Of a stretch of DNA of 64,000 nt, positions 28,914-37,571 are shown in pieces (the first letter of the stretch is position 1; each line of letters opens with the position of its first letter). Both the position numbers and the translations under genes were made by a program. Source of the DNA: Edaphobacter lichenicola. Lineage in GTDB: Bacteria > Acidobacteriota > Terriglobia > Terriglobales > Acidobacteriaceae. A model generated the notes under the pieces. That model did no database searches, was not told the origin of the DNA, and saw only the letters and a list, made by a program, of their open reading frames with translations. The stretch spans positions 3,658,001 to 3,722,000 of the forward strand of contig NZ_CP073696.1 in assembly GCF_025264645.1 (NCBI RefSeq), read 5' to 3'.

Positions 28914-29549
28914 TCAGCGTACATATGGAGGCAAAGTGATCCGCACCGTCCTAGCTGGTGTCCCAACGCCCGTTTGATCCATATTCGCTGCTGGCCGGAC
29001 GATCGCGAGTCGCACCGCACGGTGGCAGTGGGGGCAACAACGCTCAGCATACAAGAAATCTGCATTGCGGAGGTTATGAGGAAAGGTCCTCAAACACTCT
29101 GGACACGCAACCGCAATAGTCGCGATACCGTCTTCCCCGACCGGCACACCAGGTATCCATATTGGTGCGGCGACACGTAAGGAGCGGCGCGTAGAATCAT
29201 CCTTGAGCGCATATAGAATCTCGGCAAATCGATTTCCTTCACTTGAGCCTTTGGCATAAAAAGCGTCGGCTGCAATTCCTGGAGGAACAGCCGCTCCTGA
29301 ATACGCTCCGCTCATCGCGATGACGGCGATCGAAGGAAATCGCCGACGCACAATCGATAGCAGTTCAAATCCGGACATACGGGGCATATTGAGGTCGGAT
29401 ATGAGAATATCCGGAACCTGCTCTTCTATCGACGTAAGTGCTGCGAACCCATCTGCAGCTGTCCGAACGGTATAACCCGCCTCATCAAACATTGCCGATA
29501 GCGCGCTGACGATTAGGGGGTCATCATCGGCCACCATAACGTTGCTCAT
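28914..29549 (-). CDS. Response regulator receiver protein with C-terminal zinc-ribbon-like tail
   Basis: A 211-residue protein starting at ATG 29549, behind a purine-rich GGAAAACGGA. The receiver domain is residues 1-120: acidic ADDDP, phosphorylation Asp in LISDLNMPRMSG, MSGAY, and the conserved Lys in FYAKG. No DNA-binding domain follows. Instead the tail has CPEC (about 150) and CPHC (about 172), spaced like a zinc ribbon, and then a basic-to-neutral end. Single-domain regulators of this type act through protein contacts. The kinase partner is not evident; a sensor kinase gene lies 650 bases away on the other strand. Confidence 0.85.
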   Translation of the reverse strand: MSNVMVADDDPLIVSALSAMFDEAGYTVRTAADGFAALTSIEEQVPDILISDLNMPRMSGFELLSIVRRRFPSIAVIAMSGAYSGAAVPPGIAADAFYAKGSSEGNRFAEILYALKDDSTRRSLRVAAPIWIPGVPVGEDGIATIAVACPECLRTFPHNLRNADFLYAERCCPHCHRAVRLAIVRPAANMDQTGVGTPARTVRITLPPYVR

Positions 29550-29708
29550 TCCGTTTTCCACTCTTTCCTCCCCAACATCGCTACACGCCCGTATAAGCCT
29601 ACTGGGCTGGCACATACTGATTACAGCTACGGGCGGTTATCAATCTCTCAGGGAACGTCGATACAGTAGCGATCTCACCAGAAGTTTGTGAGACCAACAA
29701 TTGGACGT

Positions 29709-29729
29709 AAGTATCGTTCAATACCTTCG
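29709..29729 (+). promoter_or_regulatory. Recurring CGnnCAATACCTTC motif, copy 1
   Basis: AAGTATCGTTCAATACCTTCG shares TATCG--CAATACCTTCG with the element at 46273-46296 and CAATACCTTC with 34556-34569. Each copy sits in an intergenic region upstream of an accessory gene. It may be a promoter or regulator site; the protein is unknown. Confidence 0.35.
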
Positions 29730-29783
29730 TGTCGACTCGGAGGTATGCGGAGAATAAAAGGGGGCTGAGATGAGACCTTAGCG

Positions 29784-29935
29784 ATATTTTTTTTGACGTG
29801 GTGGGTGGTGGGCTTTTTGCGTTTTTGCAGGGGGTTTTGCGGATTTGCGTGTTTTTGGCGTGGTATTTTGCTGGTGAAGTTGTGGTGATTTGCGTGGTGA
29901 ACGTGGTGAGTTAGCAGCGTGTTTTATGGTGGCTA
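29784..29935. repeat. G/T-skewed low-complexity block
   Basis: About 150 bases made mostly of G and T on the plus strand, with many GTGGTG, TTTTTGCG and GCGTGGT words; the minus strand is an A/C-rich block of CACCAC and CGCAAAAAC words. No open frame with sense and no hairpin. Similar skewed intergenic blocks are, to my recollection, common in Acidobacteriaceae genomes; this was not checked. Confidence 0.55.
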
Positions 29936-30203
29936 AAAAATACGCCAAGGAGTCGAACTTTATTTTTCGGCCAAGCTCTCAAGAGAGCCATTTCTTCCTG
30001 AACCAATACCAAAGCACAATGGCCCAGCGTTTGAGCCCGGTCTATCTTTAGAAACGCCTATAATGATCGACAAAAATGGTTGGAATAGGCGACTGATCTG
30101 AGAGCTGGCCAGAATCGGAGGGGCGAGCAGGCCGTTCGGTGAGCACTGGTTCTGAGGTCCCTTGCAAAGTCGAGAAAGGGGGGCTACTGCGAGGGGAGGA
30201 AAA

Positions 30204-33200
30204 GTGGTTTTGCGATGGCTTGCAGGCGGTGCCCGGAAGAAGAGTTCAAGGATCCTACGTCCACTGTTGTTGTTTGCGGTTTTCCTTCTTTCTTCTGCGG
30301 GTTGGATGGCTGCGCTCGATCCGTCTCACCGAATCTCGCAGTATGGGCACAGTGCGTGGAGAATCCAGGACGGATATTTCTCCGGCCAGCCCTGGTCTAT
30401 TACACAGACAACAGATGGGTACCTCTGGGTAGGAACCGCAGCAGGACTCCTTCGATTCGATGGCGTTCAGTTCGTTCCGTGGAGTTCGCTGGCTGGAGAG
30501 CCGTTGCCATCCGACGCTGTCCGTGTTGTGTTTGGCGCCAGGGACGGAAGCCTCTGGATCGGAACGGCGTCTGGGTTGGTCCATTGGGTGAACCAGCGCT
30601 CGATCAGGTACCTGAATGAAGGGCTCATAAACGCCGTCTTACAAGACGAGAAGGGGCAAATCTGGGTCATGGAATACAAACCCAGTAGAGGCCCGCAGCA
30701 CGCACTTTGCCGCATTGTCGATACAGACGTCCGTTGTTTCGGAGAGGAAGAAGGAGTGCCCTTGACGGATGCGAACAATCTCGCGGAGGATACTTCGGGC
30801 TTTTTTTGGGCAGGAAGCGATACGGCACTCCTCCGATGGCGGCCGGGATCATCCAAAGTGTATCGACCTGCGGCGTTGAGATCCAATCAGGGGATTCAAG
30901 GCGTGGAGGCCCTGGCAGCCGCAGCCGACGGCTCTGTCTGGGTCGGAATAGAGGTGCCCGGCCACGAAGGTGGATTGCAGCACATGGTAGCCGGCGTTTT
31001 GAGGCCGTTTGTCATCCCAAAACTAAACGGCGAGACACTGGATGTCGATGACCTTTTGATCGATCGCCAGGGAAATCTCTGGGTCGGGACAGAGAGTCAG
31101 GGCGTCTATCGAATTCACGGTACTGACGTCGATCATTTTGGAAGTGCGGACGGCCTGTCCAGCGATCACGTAAACCGCTTCTTTGAGGATCGAGAGGGTA
31201 ACTTGTGGGTCTCTACCGCGAAGGGCATCGATATGTTCCGCGACCTCCGCGTGATCAGCGTCTCCAGGCGCGAAGGGCTTACCGAAGATGCAGTCGAGTC
31301 CGTTCTGGCTGCGCGGGACGGTACCGTCTGGATCGGATCGAACCGACTGCAGGCTCTTCGCCCGGATGGCGTGGTGACTGAGCCTGAAAAAGGCTTGCCG
31401 GGATATCAAGTTACTTCCCTCCTTGAAGATCACACCGGCCGTTTGTGGGTGGGATCGGATAATTCGCTGTGGGTCTATGAGGGTGGGAAGTTCACCTCGA
31501 TCAAGAGACAGGACGGCAGAGCGTTCGGGATGGTCATGGGGATGAAGGAAGACTCTGACCACAATGTCTGGGTCGAGTCTCGCGGGCCGCCCGCGACGCT
31601 AATCCGCATTCAGGATCTGAGGGTTCGTGAGGAGTTCCCGGCACCGCCGATGCCGATAGCACGCAAGGTTGCGCTCGACCCGCAGAGCGGGATCTGGCTG
31701 GGCCTGATGAGTGGTGACCTGGCGCGTTTTCGATCGGGCAAGACGGAGATATTTACCTTTGCCGACCATCCAAATACACGAGTCAAGGCGCTTTTTGCGG
31801 CGCCTGACGGATCGATACTGGGAGGGACCGAGTTCGGAGTGGTGGGATGGAAGAACGGGCGGCAACAGATTCTTAGTGTCCGTAATGGCCTGCCTTGCAA
31901 CGATATCAACGGGCTTATTTCGGACGATCAAGATGACCTTTGGCTTTACACGGGATGCGGCCTGATCGAGATTTCAAAGGATGAAGTGAAGCGGTGGTGG
32001 GACGAGCCTGAAGGAAAGCTGAAGATGAGAGTCTTCGATGTGCTGGACGGCGTGCAAACGGGGATAGGCCACTTCAATACGAGTGCAAAGACGCCTGACG
32101 GCCGATTGTGGTTTGCCAGCGGTAGTGTGCTACAGACGGTCGATCCGGCACATATGGCCGGGAACACTGTGCCGCCACCGGTGCATATCGACGGCATCGT
32201 TGCGGATCGGAAGAGCTACTCGGCGCAGGACGGGCTCAGACTGCCAGCGCTAACACGTGATCTTCAGATCGACTACACAGCGCTTAGCTTTACTGCGCCG
32301 AAGAAGGTGCGGTTTCGCTACATGCTGGAGGGACACGACAAAGATTGGCAGGAACCGGGAACGCGACGCCAGGCTTTTTACAACGATCTGCGTCCCGGTC
32401 ATTATCGATTCCGTGTGATCGCGTGCAATAACGACGGAGTGTGGAACGAGACCGGGGCGTCTCTGAATTTCTCGATCGCTCCGGCGTATTACCAGACGAT
32501 GTGGTTCCGGGTTTTGTGCGGGGCAGCGTTTCTTCTTTTGCTGTGGGCTTTGTACCAGCTCCGCCTGCGGCAACTACGGCACCAAATTACGATCGGGCTG
32601 GAGGCGCGGGTGAATGAGCGAACGCGGGTCGCTCGAGAGTTGCACGACACACTGCTGCAAAGTTTCCAGGGGGCGCTTTTCCAGATTCAGGCGGCCCGCA
32701 ACATGCTGCTACGAAGAGCGGACAATGCGATGCCAGTACTGGATGAGGCAATCCATGCAGCTGAAGCGGGTATCAGCGAGGGGCGTGTAGCGATTCAGGA
32801 TCTGCGTCCGGACCCGGTGGGGCAGCGCAGCCTTTCGGAGTTGCTGGAGGCGACCGGGCATGAGCTGGCCGGAGAGCAGGAACTCGACGGGCATTCCCCT
32901 GAGTTCCGGGTAATTGTCGAAGGAAAGGAACAGAACCTGTCCCTGACGGTTCAGGAGGAGGTCTACAAGATCTCCCGCGAGGCAATTCGGAATGCGTTTC
33001 AGCACGCCGCTGCCAGCCATATCGAGGTCGAGATCCGTTACGATGAAGATCGGTTTCGACTGCGTATCCGAGATGATGGCAAGGGAATCGACCCGACGAT
33101 CCTGAAGGCCGGCGGGCAAGCTGGACACTGGGGACTACAGGGCATGCGCGAGCGCGCTCAGCGGATCGGTTCACGCCTGGAGTTTTGGGGCGAGATGGGT

Positions 33201-33287
33201 GCGGGCACAGAGCTGGAATTGACTGTCCCCGGGGTGGTGGCGTACGAGAATCGTCCGAACCGACGTCGATTTCGTTTATTCCATTAG
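30204..33287 (+). CDS. Propeller-type sensor histidine kinase (Reg_prop, Y_Y_Y, HisKA_3)
   Basis: About 1027 residues from GTG 30204, which has GGGAGGA just before it; an ATG at 30162 in the same frame lacks a ribosome site. The signal/anchor is followed by about 14 propeller repeats of the G-x-(L/V/I)W-(V/I)-GT type (two seven-bladed propellers). A Y_Y_Y beta-sandwich domain and one membrane helix (MWFRVLCGAAFLLLLWALY, about 770) come next. The kinase core is of the NarX class: RVARELHDTLLQSFQG with the phosphorylated His, then the ATPase boxes EAIRNAFQHA, IRDDGKGID and GLQGMRERA. It senses a periplasmic signal, in relatives often polysaccharides. Its cognate regulator follows 11 bases downstream. 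Confidence 0.94.
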   Translation: MVLRWLAGGARKKSSRILRPLLLFAVFLLSSAGWMAALDPSHRISQYGHSAWRIQDGYFSGQPWSITQTTDGYLWVGTAAGLLRFDGVQFVPWSSLAGEPLPSDAVRVVFGARDGSLWIGTASGLVHWVNQRSIRYLNEGLINAVLQDEKGQIWVMEYKPSRGPQHALCRIVDTDVRCFGEEEGVPLTDANNLAEDTSGFFWAGSDTALLRWRPGSSKVYRPAALRSNQGIQGVEALAAAADGSVWVGIEVPGHEGGLQHMVAGVLRPFVIPKLNGETLDVDDLLIDRQGNLWVGTESQGVYRIHGTDVDHFGSADGLSSDHVNRFFEDREGNLWVSTAKGIDMFRDLRVISVSRREGLTEDAVESVLAARDGTVWIGSNRLQALRPDGVVTEPEKGLPGYQVTSLLEDHTGRLWVGSDNSLWVYEGGKFTSIKRQDGRAFGMVMGMKEDSDHNVWVESRGPPATLIRIQDLRVREEFPAPPMPIARKVALDPQSGIWLGLMSGDLARFRSGKTEIFTFADHPNTRVKALFAAPDGSILGGTEFGVVGWKNGRQQILSVRNGLPCNDINGLISDDQDDLWLYTGCGLIEISKDEVKRWWDEPEGKLKMRVFDVLDGVQTGIGHFNTSAKTPDGRLWFASGSVLQTVDPAHMAGNTVPPPVHIDGIVADRKSYSAQDGLRLPALTRDLQIDYTALSFTAPKKVRFRYMLEGHDKDWQEPGTRRQAFYNDLRPGHYRFRVIACNNDGVWNETGASLNFSIAPAYYQTMWFRVLCGAAFLLLLWALYQLRLRQLRHQITIGLEARVNERTRVARELHDTLLQSFQGALFQIQAARNMLLRRADNAMPVLDEAIHAAEAGISEGRVAIQDLRPDPVGQRSLSELLEATGHELAGEQELDGHSPEFRVIVEGKEQNLSLTVQEEVYKISREAIRNAFQHAAASHIEVEIRYDEDRFRLRIRDDGKGIDPTILKAGGQAGHWGLQGMRERAQRIGSRLEFWGEMGAGTELELTVPGVVAYENRPNRRRFRLFH

Positions 33288-33298
33288 AGTAGGTAACG

Positions 33299-33928
33299 AT
33301 GAGTAACGTTCCTGGCATGATCCGAATTCTCGCGGTGGACGATCACCCTCTTCTTCGCAAGGGCATTGCGGCCGTGGTGAATGCGGAGCCTGACCTGAAG
33401 TTGGTCGCGGAGGCCTCCAGCGGCGAAGATGCCATCGAGAAGTTTCGCGCTCATCGTCCAGATGTGACCCTGATGGATCTCCAGATGCCTGGCCTCAACG
33501 GAATTGAGGCGATGAACCGTATTCTGAGTGAGTTCCCTGACGCACGGATTATTGTCCTTACGACCTACAGCGGCGATGCTCAAGTGCTGCGCGCCCTGCG
33601 CGCGGGGGCCAAGGCTTACCTCTTGAAAGGGCATGATCGAGAGCTGCTCGAAACGATTCATTTGGTAATGGAGGGGCGAAAGAGGATACCTCCTGAGGTC
33701 GCCGCCGAACTGGCCGAACACGCCACGGATGACGAGTTGAGCGATCGCGAGATCGAGGTTTTGAAGCTGATTGCTGCGGGGAATTCCAACAAGCGGATCG
33801 CCGACCTACTCTCAATCGCTGAGGCGACGGTCAAGAGCCGTGTCACGAACATCCTTTCCAAGCTCTATGCCAGCGATCGAGCGCACGCCGTCACGATTGG
33901 CCTCAAGCGCGGAATTATTGAACTCTAG
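33299..33928 (+). CDS. NarL/LuxR-family response regulator
   Basis: A 209-residue two-domain regulator. The receiver has VDDHPLLRKG, phospho-Asp in VTLMDLQMPGLNG, and Lys in AYLLKG. The LuxR-type helix-turn-helix spans about 145-200 (LSDREIEVLKLIAAGNSNKRIADLLSIAEATVKSRVTNIL). It lies 11 bases after the propeller kinase, so the two form one two-component system and one transcript. The target genes are not evident; the DoxX-like gene follows 83 bases on. Confidence 0.95.
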   Translation: MSNVPGMIRILAVDDHPLLRKGIAAVVNAEPDLKLVAEASSGEDAIEKFRAHRPDVTLMDLQMPGLNGIEAMNRILSEFPDARIIVLTTYSGDAQVLRALRAGAKAYLLKGHDRELLETIHLVMEGRKRIPPEVAAELAEHATDDELSDREIEVLKLIAAGNSNKRIADLLSIAEATVKSRVTNILSKLYASDRAHAVTIGLKRGIIEL

Positions 33929-34011
33929 TCACCCAAAAGTAGGAACTTCGTTCCGACCTTCGGTCGTTCCCCCGGGATGCAAAGAGCGATATCCTCCCGA
34001 TTGGGGATAAC

Positions 34012-34374
34012 GTGCAACGACTATTTACAACCTTCGCGAACGGGTGGCCAGGTTTCGGCATCTTTATTCAACGACTGGTTACAGGAGTCGTCCTAGTACT
34101 GCATGGAGTTGTGGCGCTTAATCATGCTTCTGAGGCTGGGCTACTTATCCCGCAAGTTGCGGGAGCTGTGCTGGGATTACTGATCATGCTGGGTTTGTGG
34201 ACACCCTTGACTGGCGCGCTGATAGTAGTCATCGAAGTGTGGATTGCCTTGGCTGGCGGCGGCAGTGGGTTGTCGTTGATCTTGGCGGTCCTCGGTGGGA
34301 CGTTGGCGATGATTGGACCGGGCGCGTGGTCGATCGATGCCCGGCTATTCGGAAGAAAGCACATCGCAACGTAA
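34012..34374 (+). CDS. DoxX-like small membrane protein
   Basis: A 120-residue protein with four hydrophobic segments (about 13-33, 45-63, 68-84 and 87-103) in the layout of the DoxX/SURF4-like family: LVTGVVLVLHG, AGAVLGLLIMLGLWTPLTGAL. Members are linked to terminal oxidases or redox stress, but the role here is unknown. The start is GTG 34012 with TTGGGGATAAC before it. It is possibly read through from the two-component genes upstream. Confidence 0.75.
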   Translation: MQRLFTTFANGWPGFGIFIQRLVTGVVLVLHGVVALNHASEAGLLIPQVAGAVLGLLIMLGLWTPLTGALIVVIEVWIALAGGGSGLSLILAVLGGTLAMIGPGAWSIDARLFGRKHIAT

Positions 34375-34555
34375 AAAATGGTGTCTCCCACTCCTTCTTT
34401 CCACAAAAAGTCGGATCATCGGTAGGACTATAGAACGAAAAAGAACCACTCGGATGCGGGTTCCTAGTAAACCTGCGCTGCTCCATAGTAGTTCCTGTAA
34501 TCGAGCTCTTCCCCGCTGAGTAATTTCGATCAGAAAGTTCGAATTACAAAATCCC

Positions 34556-34569
34556 CGAACAATACCTTC
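34556..34569 (+). promoter_or_regulatory. Recurring CGAACAATACCTTC motif, copy 2
   Basis: CGAACAATACCTTC is identical to the centre and right arm of the inverted repeat at 46273-46296. It lies 34 bases before the start of the FixJ-like regulator. Here the left arm of the repeat is missing. Confidence 0.35.
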
Positions 34570-34602
34570 AGTGCAAATCGCGGGGACATCAAGGAGGCCG
34601 AT

Positions 34603-35367
34603 ATGGATTTAGTTCTGACGGGATCTCGCTTGGACGATGGGACGAGCTCACCTACCGACCATCGACTAGTTTCTACAGAAGCATTAAGGGGCACACCGAT
34701 CATTTACGTCGTCGAGCCGGACGAAGCCGAGCGCGAATCATTGAAGCAACTCATAGAATGCGAAGGCTGGCATCCGGAGACCTTTGCGTCGGCCGAAGAG
34801 TTCCTCGCCCATCCGCTCGAAGTTGTTCCAAGTTGCTTGTTGCTGGACGTGTCCCTTCCGGGCATAAACGGTCTCGAACTGCAAAAGCGTGCAGCGGTAG
34901 CACACCCTCATCTCACGATCATCTTTCTCAGCGCCAAAGGCGACATACCCACTGCTGTAGAAGCCATGAAGGCAGGAGCTGTTGAATTCTTCATGAAGCC
35001 TTTCCTACGTAAGAGACTCTTGAGTGTGTTCCGAGAAGCCCTCGATCGGAGTCGCAAAATTCTTACTAGAGAGGCGGAGAAGCGAGCACTCCGAAAATGC
35101 TATGCCTCGCTCTCATACCGACAGCAGCAGGTCATGGCGTTGGTCTCTTCCGGACTATTGAACAAGCAAGTCGGTATGGAACTCGGTATCAGCGAAATTA
35201 CAGTCAAAGCGCATCGTGGTCAGGTGATGCAGAAGATGCAGGCTGACTCTTTCTCAGATCTGATAAAGATGGCCGCCAAGCTTGGAGTTTCCAAAATGAA
35301 AGAACTTCCTCGGCTTCGCCATGGTGAATCTTCCAGGAATCTCACTGACGTACTTCTCGACTCTTAA
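34603..35367 (+). CDS. FixJ-like response regulator
   Basis: A 254-residue regulator, AAGGAGG five bases before ATG 34603. A 30-residue N-terminal extension precedes the receiver: VVEPDEAERESL, phospho-Asp in LLLDVSLPGING, LSAKGD, Lys in FFMKPF. It ends with a LuxR-type helix-turn-helix (YRQQQVMALVSSGLLNKQVGMELGISEITVKAHRGQVM). This is the FixJ/TodT pattern. No kinase is next to it. A decayed inverted copy of the gene, with its upstream ribosome site and downstream flank, lies 320 bases further on. Confidence 0.93.
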   Translation: MDLVLTGSRLDDGTSSPTDHRLVSTEALRGTPIIYVVEPDEAERESLKQLIECEGWHPETFASAEEFLAHPLEVVPSCLLLDVSLPGINGLELQKRAAVAHPHLTIIFLSAKGDIPTAVEAMKAGAVEFFMKPFLRKRLLSVFREALDRSRKILTREAEKRALRKCYASLSYRQQQVMALVSSGLLNKQVGMELGISEITVKAHRGQVMQKMQADSFSDLIKMAAKLGVSKMKELPRLRHGESSRNLTDVLLDS

Positions 35368-35686
35368 CGCGCTGGCATCCCATAGGCAGCTTGTCCGCAC
35401 TTCGGAAAAGCAGGAAGCACTCCAGCAACCTACCCAGTAATAAGAGGAGTTTGTCTCTAAATTCCAAAAACACCACGCTCGATCTCAACAAACGTCTTGA
35501 TAGGAACCGAGCGTTGATTATGAGGAAGACTTACGCAACAATTGTCATCGAGCTATAGCTGATTCCAATCTGTGTAGTGGCAAGTGCGTCTTTGGATTTT
35601 AGGGACAAAACTCTCCTCATTCGAGACGGTCTGTTGGCAACTATCTAGTCTCCTTTAACGCGGAAGGCTTCTAATACGCCAGCGCG
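35368..35686. repeat. Flanks of an inverted gene duplication
   Basis: No gene. The first part, from 35368 to about 35490, and the last part, from about 35580, are degenerate inverted copies. GAGGAGTTTGTCTCTAAATT at about 35445 matches the reverse complement of TTTTAGGGACAAAACTCTCC near 35600. The duplicated block thus includes the 3' flank of the FixJ-like gene. Confidence 0.65.
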
Positions 35687-36051
35687 ATACGGGTCGAGAA
35701 GTACGTCGGTAAGATCAGTAGCAGCTATTTTACTGGGGACCCGAGGAAGCTCTTTCATTTTGTAAGCTTCTGCAGTTCGAGACCGCTTAAGCCCGGAAGC
35801 TACTCGTCCAGCAACAAGCAACTGGGCACAGTTTCAGACGGATGGGCGAGGAACTCTTCAGCCGATCCAAAAGTCTTCGGATGCCACCCTTCGCATCTTA
35901 CTAATCGCTCGAGTGATTCGCGCTCGGCCTCGTCCGGGGCAACGATGTAAACGATCGGTGCGAGCCTTGATGTCCCTGTAAACCCTAGTCGGTGATCAAT
36001 TGGCGAACTCGTTCCATTTTCCAAGCGAGTTCTGCTCACAATAAAATCCGT
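35687..36051 (-). pseudogene. Decayed inverted copy of the FixJ-like regulator gene
   Basis: On the minus strand, from ACG at 36049-36051 on, it reads like the intact gene at 34603 (RTRLENGTSSPIDHRL, APDEAERESLERL, CEGWHPKTF, SAEEFLAHPSE, CLLLDE). Four lesions are visible. The start codon is ACG in place of ATG, with the AAGGAGG still present. A TAG follows CLLLDE where the intact gene has VSLPG. About 390 bases are deleted between the LQK and KMKEL segments, removing the rest of the receiver and the whole helix-turn-helix. The final stop is changed. An apparent open frame from 36096 reads through the old ribosome site and is not a real start. Confidence 0.85.
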
Positions 36052-36074
36052 ATCGGCCTCCTTGATGGTGAGAT

Positions 36075-36404
36075 CTAAGCTAACGGGTTTCTCCAATCAA
36101 CACCGTCGGCCAGCTCTTGACGAAATTTACTCGGGGTGACTCCGACTACTCTCCGAAATACCTTTGTAAAGTGTTCTTGTGTTCTAAATCCAACAAGCCT
36201 GCTAACCTCCGCAATACTCAGCCCCTCATTCTTTAGGTGAATTTTCGAGCGCTCGATTCTCACCCGCAAAACATATTGGTGCGGACTCAGCCCTGTCGTT
36301 TTTGTAAACAATGATGCGAGGTGATGCGGCGTCACTTCGGCGATCGTTGCCAAGTCCGCCAAACTGATGTTTCCACTGGCGTTCGCGTGGATGTATTCCA
36401 TCAT
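36075..36404 (-). CDS. AraC-type DNA-binding domain protein, possibly truncated
   Basis: 109 residues holding only the AraC C-terminal double helix-turn-helix: ISLADLATIAEVTPHHLASLFTKTTG, then LSIAEVSRLVGFRTQEHFTKVFRRVVGVTPSKFR. There is no sensor domain. In frame upstream, about 35 codons (Arg/Lys-rich, then FHITREAWDK) read back to a TGA, which may be a remnant of a longer protein. ATG 36404 has GGGA five bases ahead. Either it is a genuine short regulator or the stump of a full AraC gene. It is divergent from a full-length AraC gene, with three direct repeats between them. Confidence 0.65.
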   Translation of the reverse strand: MMEYIHANASGNISLADLATIAEVTPHHLASLFTKTTGLSPHQYVLRVRIERSKIHLKNEGLSIAEVSRLVGFRTQEHFTKVFRRVVGVTPSKFRQELADGVDWRNPLA

Positions 36405-36492
36405 TTTGTCCCAAGCTTCCCTGGTAATATGAAACCCCTTTCGTTTCCTTCTCTGCGGAATGAGGATGAAGACACCGTAACGCGAACGGATT

Positions 36493-36539
36493 GGTCAAAT
36501 GTTCCGGCGTTGGTCAATTCTTCCGATTTAATCGGTCAA
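36493..36539. promoter_or_regulatory. Three GGTCAA direct repeats between divergent AraC genes
   Basis: GGTCAA occurs at 36493, 36512 and 36534, spaced 19 and 22 bases. The first two are extended: TTGGTCAAatgTTCCG and TTGGTCAAttcTTCCG. The third is ATCGGTCAAA. Direct repeats at about two helical turns are what AraC-family dimers bind. The site sits about 90 bases from one AraC start and 70 from the other. Confidence 0.55.
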
Positions 36540-36606
36540 AAAAACCGGCAGGCCCGAAATATCGGTATCCTCTTGCTACGATCTTCCGTGTGCCGAGGTA
36601 CGACCA

Positions 36607-37521
36607 ATGGCCAACTCCGGGGTTCTTCCTGTCGATGCAGTCGAGGTGATGAAGGGCAGCTGCACCTTGTGCCCTTTCCCAACCCGCTCGTCAATTACAA
36701 GCAAGGGTGCTGGTTGGAAAGGGATCGCCCTGGAGTCGTTCAGCGACATCCCAGGTGTGGCCATCCCAGATCATGATCACCCAACCCACTTCGTCAATCT
36801 ACTTACAAAAGGTGAAATCAAGGCGCAGTGGACGACAGAGGGGAGGAGTCACAGTGCAACGAACAGTCCCGGCACAATCTATCTCTTGCCGGCAGGCACT
36901 CGCGACAGGCTTACATGGTCAGGTCCGACAACGCGGATCGTTCTGGTCATGGAGCCGGGGTTCCTTTCACGCTCACTTGAGAACACGGCTCACCTCGATG
37001 AGATCGACCTGACGACACACTGGAATCTTCGTGATCGCCATATCCAGTCCTTGATGCTCGCTATGCATGCCGATCTTGAAGATGGCTCTCCCGCGGGCCC
37101 ATTGTATGGTGAGTCACTTGGTTTGACGCTCGGTCTCTATCTCATTCGGCGCTATTCGACGCGAAGTAGAACCAACAACCTTCAACTAACCGGCGGAATG
37201 CCTACAGCTCGTCTCAACCGAGTCCTTGATTTCATCAACCAGAACTATGCTCAAGATGTGCGGCTATGGGAGCTTGCCGAATTAGCAGGTATGAGCCCAC
37301 ATTACTTCTGCGAGCTGTTCAAAGCGAGTACGGGATTGACTGCCTATCAATATGTGTTGCAGTGCCGAATTGAACGCGCGAAGAGGTATCTTCGCGATCC
37401 ACAACTCAGCATCGGTGATGCCGGCGCTGCGGCTGGCTTCTCGGACGCAAGTCATTTCACAAAGGTCTTTCGCCGGAAGGTTGGAGTCACGCCCATGAAG
37501 TATCGTAGTCAGGCTGAATGA
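36607..37521 (+). CDS. AraC-family transcriptional regulator
   Basis: A 304-residue regulator with an N-terminal cupin-like sensor region (about 45-115: IPDHDHPTHFVNLL and PGTIYLLPAGTRDRLTW). The C-terminal double helix-turn-helix spans about 200-300 (VRLWELAELAGMSPHYFCELFKAST and LSIGDAGAAAGFSDASHFTKVFRRKVGVTP). Length and order are typical. It is convergent with the RND efflux operon on the other strand, with only 50 bases between, and may control it. The candidate operator is the triple repeat upstream. Confidence 0.92.
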   Translation: MANSGVLPVDAVEVMKGSCTLCPFPTRSSITSKGAGWKGIALESFSDIPGVAIPDHDHPTHFVNLLTKGEIKAQWTTEGRSHSATNSPGTIYLLPAGTRDRLTWSGPTTRIVLVMEPGFLSRSLENTAHLDEIDLTTHWNLRDRHIQSLMLAMHADLEDGSPAGPLYGESLGLTLGLYLIRRYSTRSRTNNLQLTGGMPTARLNRVLDFINQNYAQDVRLWELAELAGMSPHYFCELFKASTGLTAYQYVLQCRIERAKRYLRDPQLSIGDAGAAAGFSDASHFTKVFRRKVGVTPMKYRSQAE

Positions 37522-37543
37522 CCCCGCACACTCTCGCGCGGGG
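37522..37543. terminator. Short hairpin between convergent AraC and OMF genes
   Basis: CCCCGC (37522-37527) pairs with GCGGGG (37538-37543), loop 10 bases, directly after the AraC stop codon. There is no T run. It may act in both directions. Confidence 0.4.
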
Positions 37544-37571
37544 AAGCATTACCTGACTTGCGACGACCGTC

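Larger units (their letters stand above)
29550..30203. other. Long intergenic region with skewed G/T-rich block
   Basis: Between divergent regulator genes. 29616-29700 holds a small inverted repeat (TCTCAC/GTGAGA, 29673-29693). 29709-29729 holds a copy of the motif also seen at 34556 and 46273. 29784-29935 is nearly free of A and C on the plus strand. Promoters for both flanking genes must lie here, but none is clear by eye. Confidence 0.5.

Noticed and set aside
35800..36096. A 98-residue receiver-only regulator on the minus strand
   Set aside because: Its start reads through the old ribosome site of the decayed FixJ-like copy; it is a pseudogene frame, not a separate short regulator.
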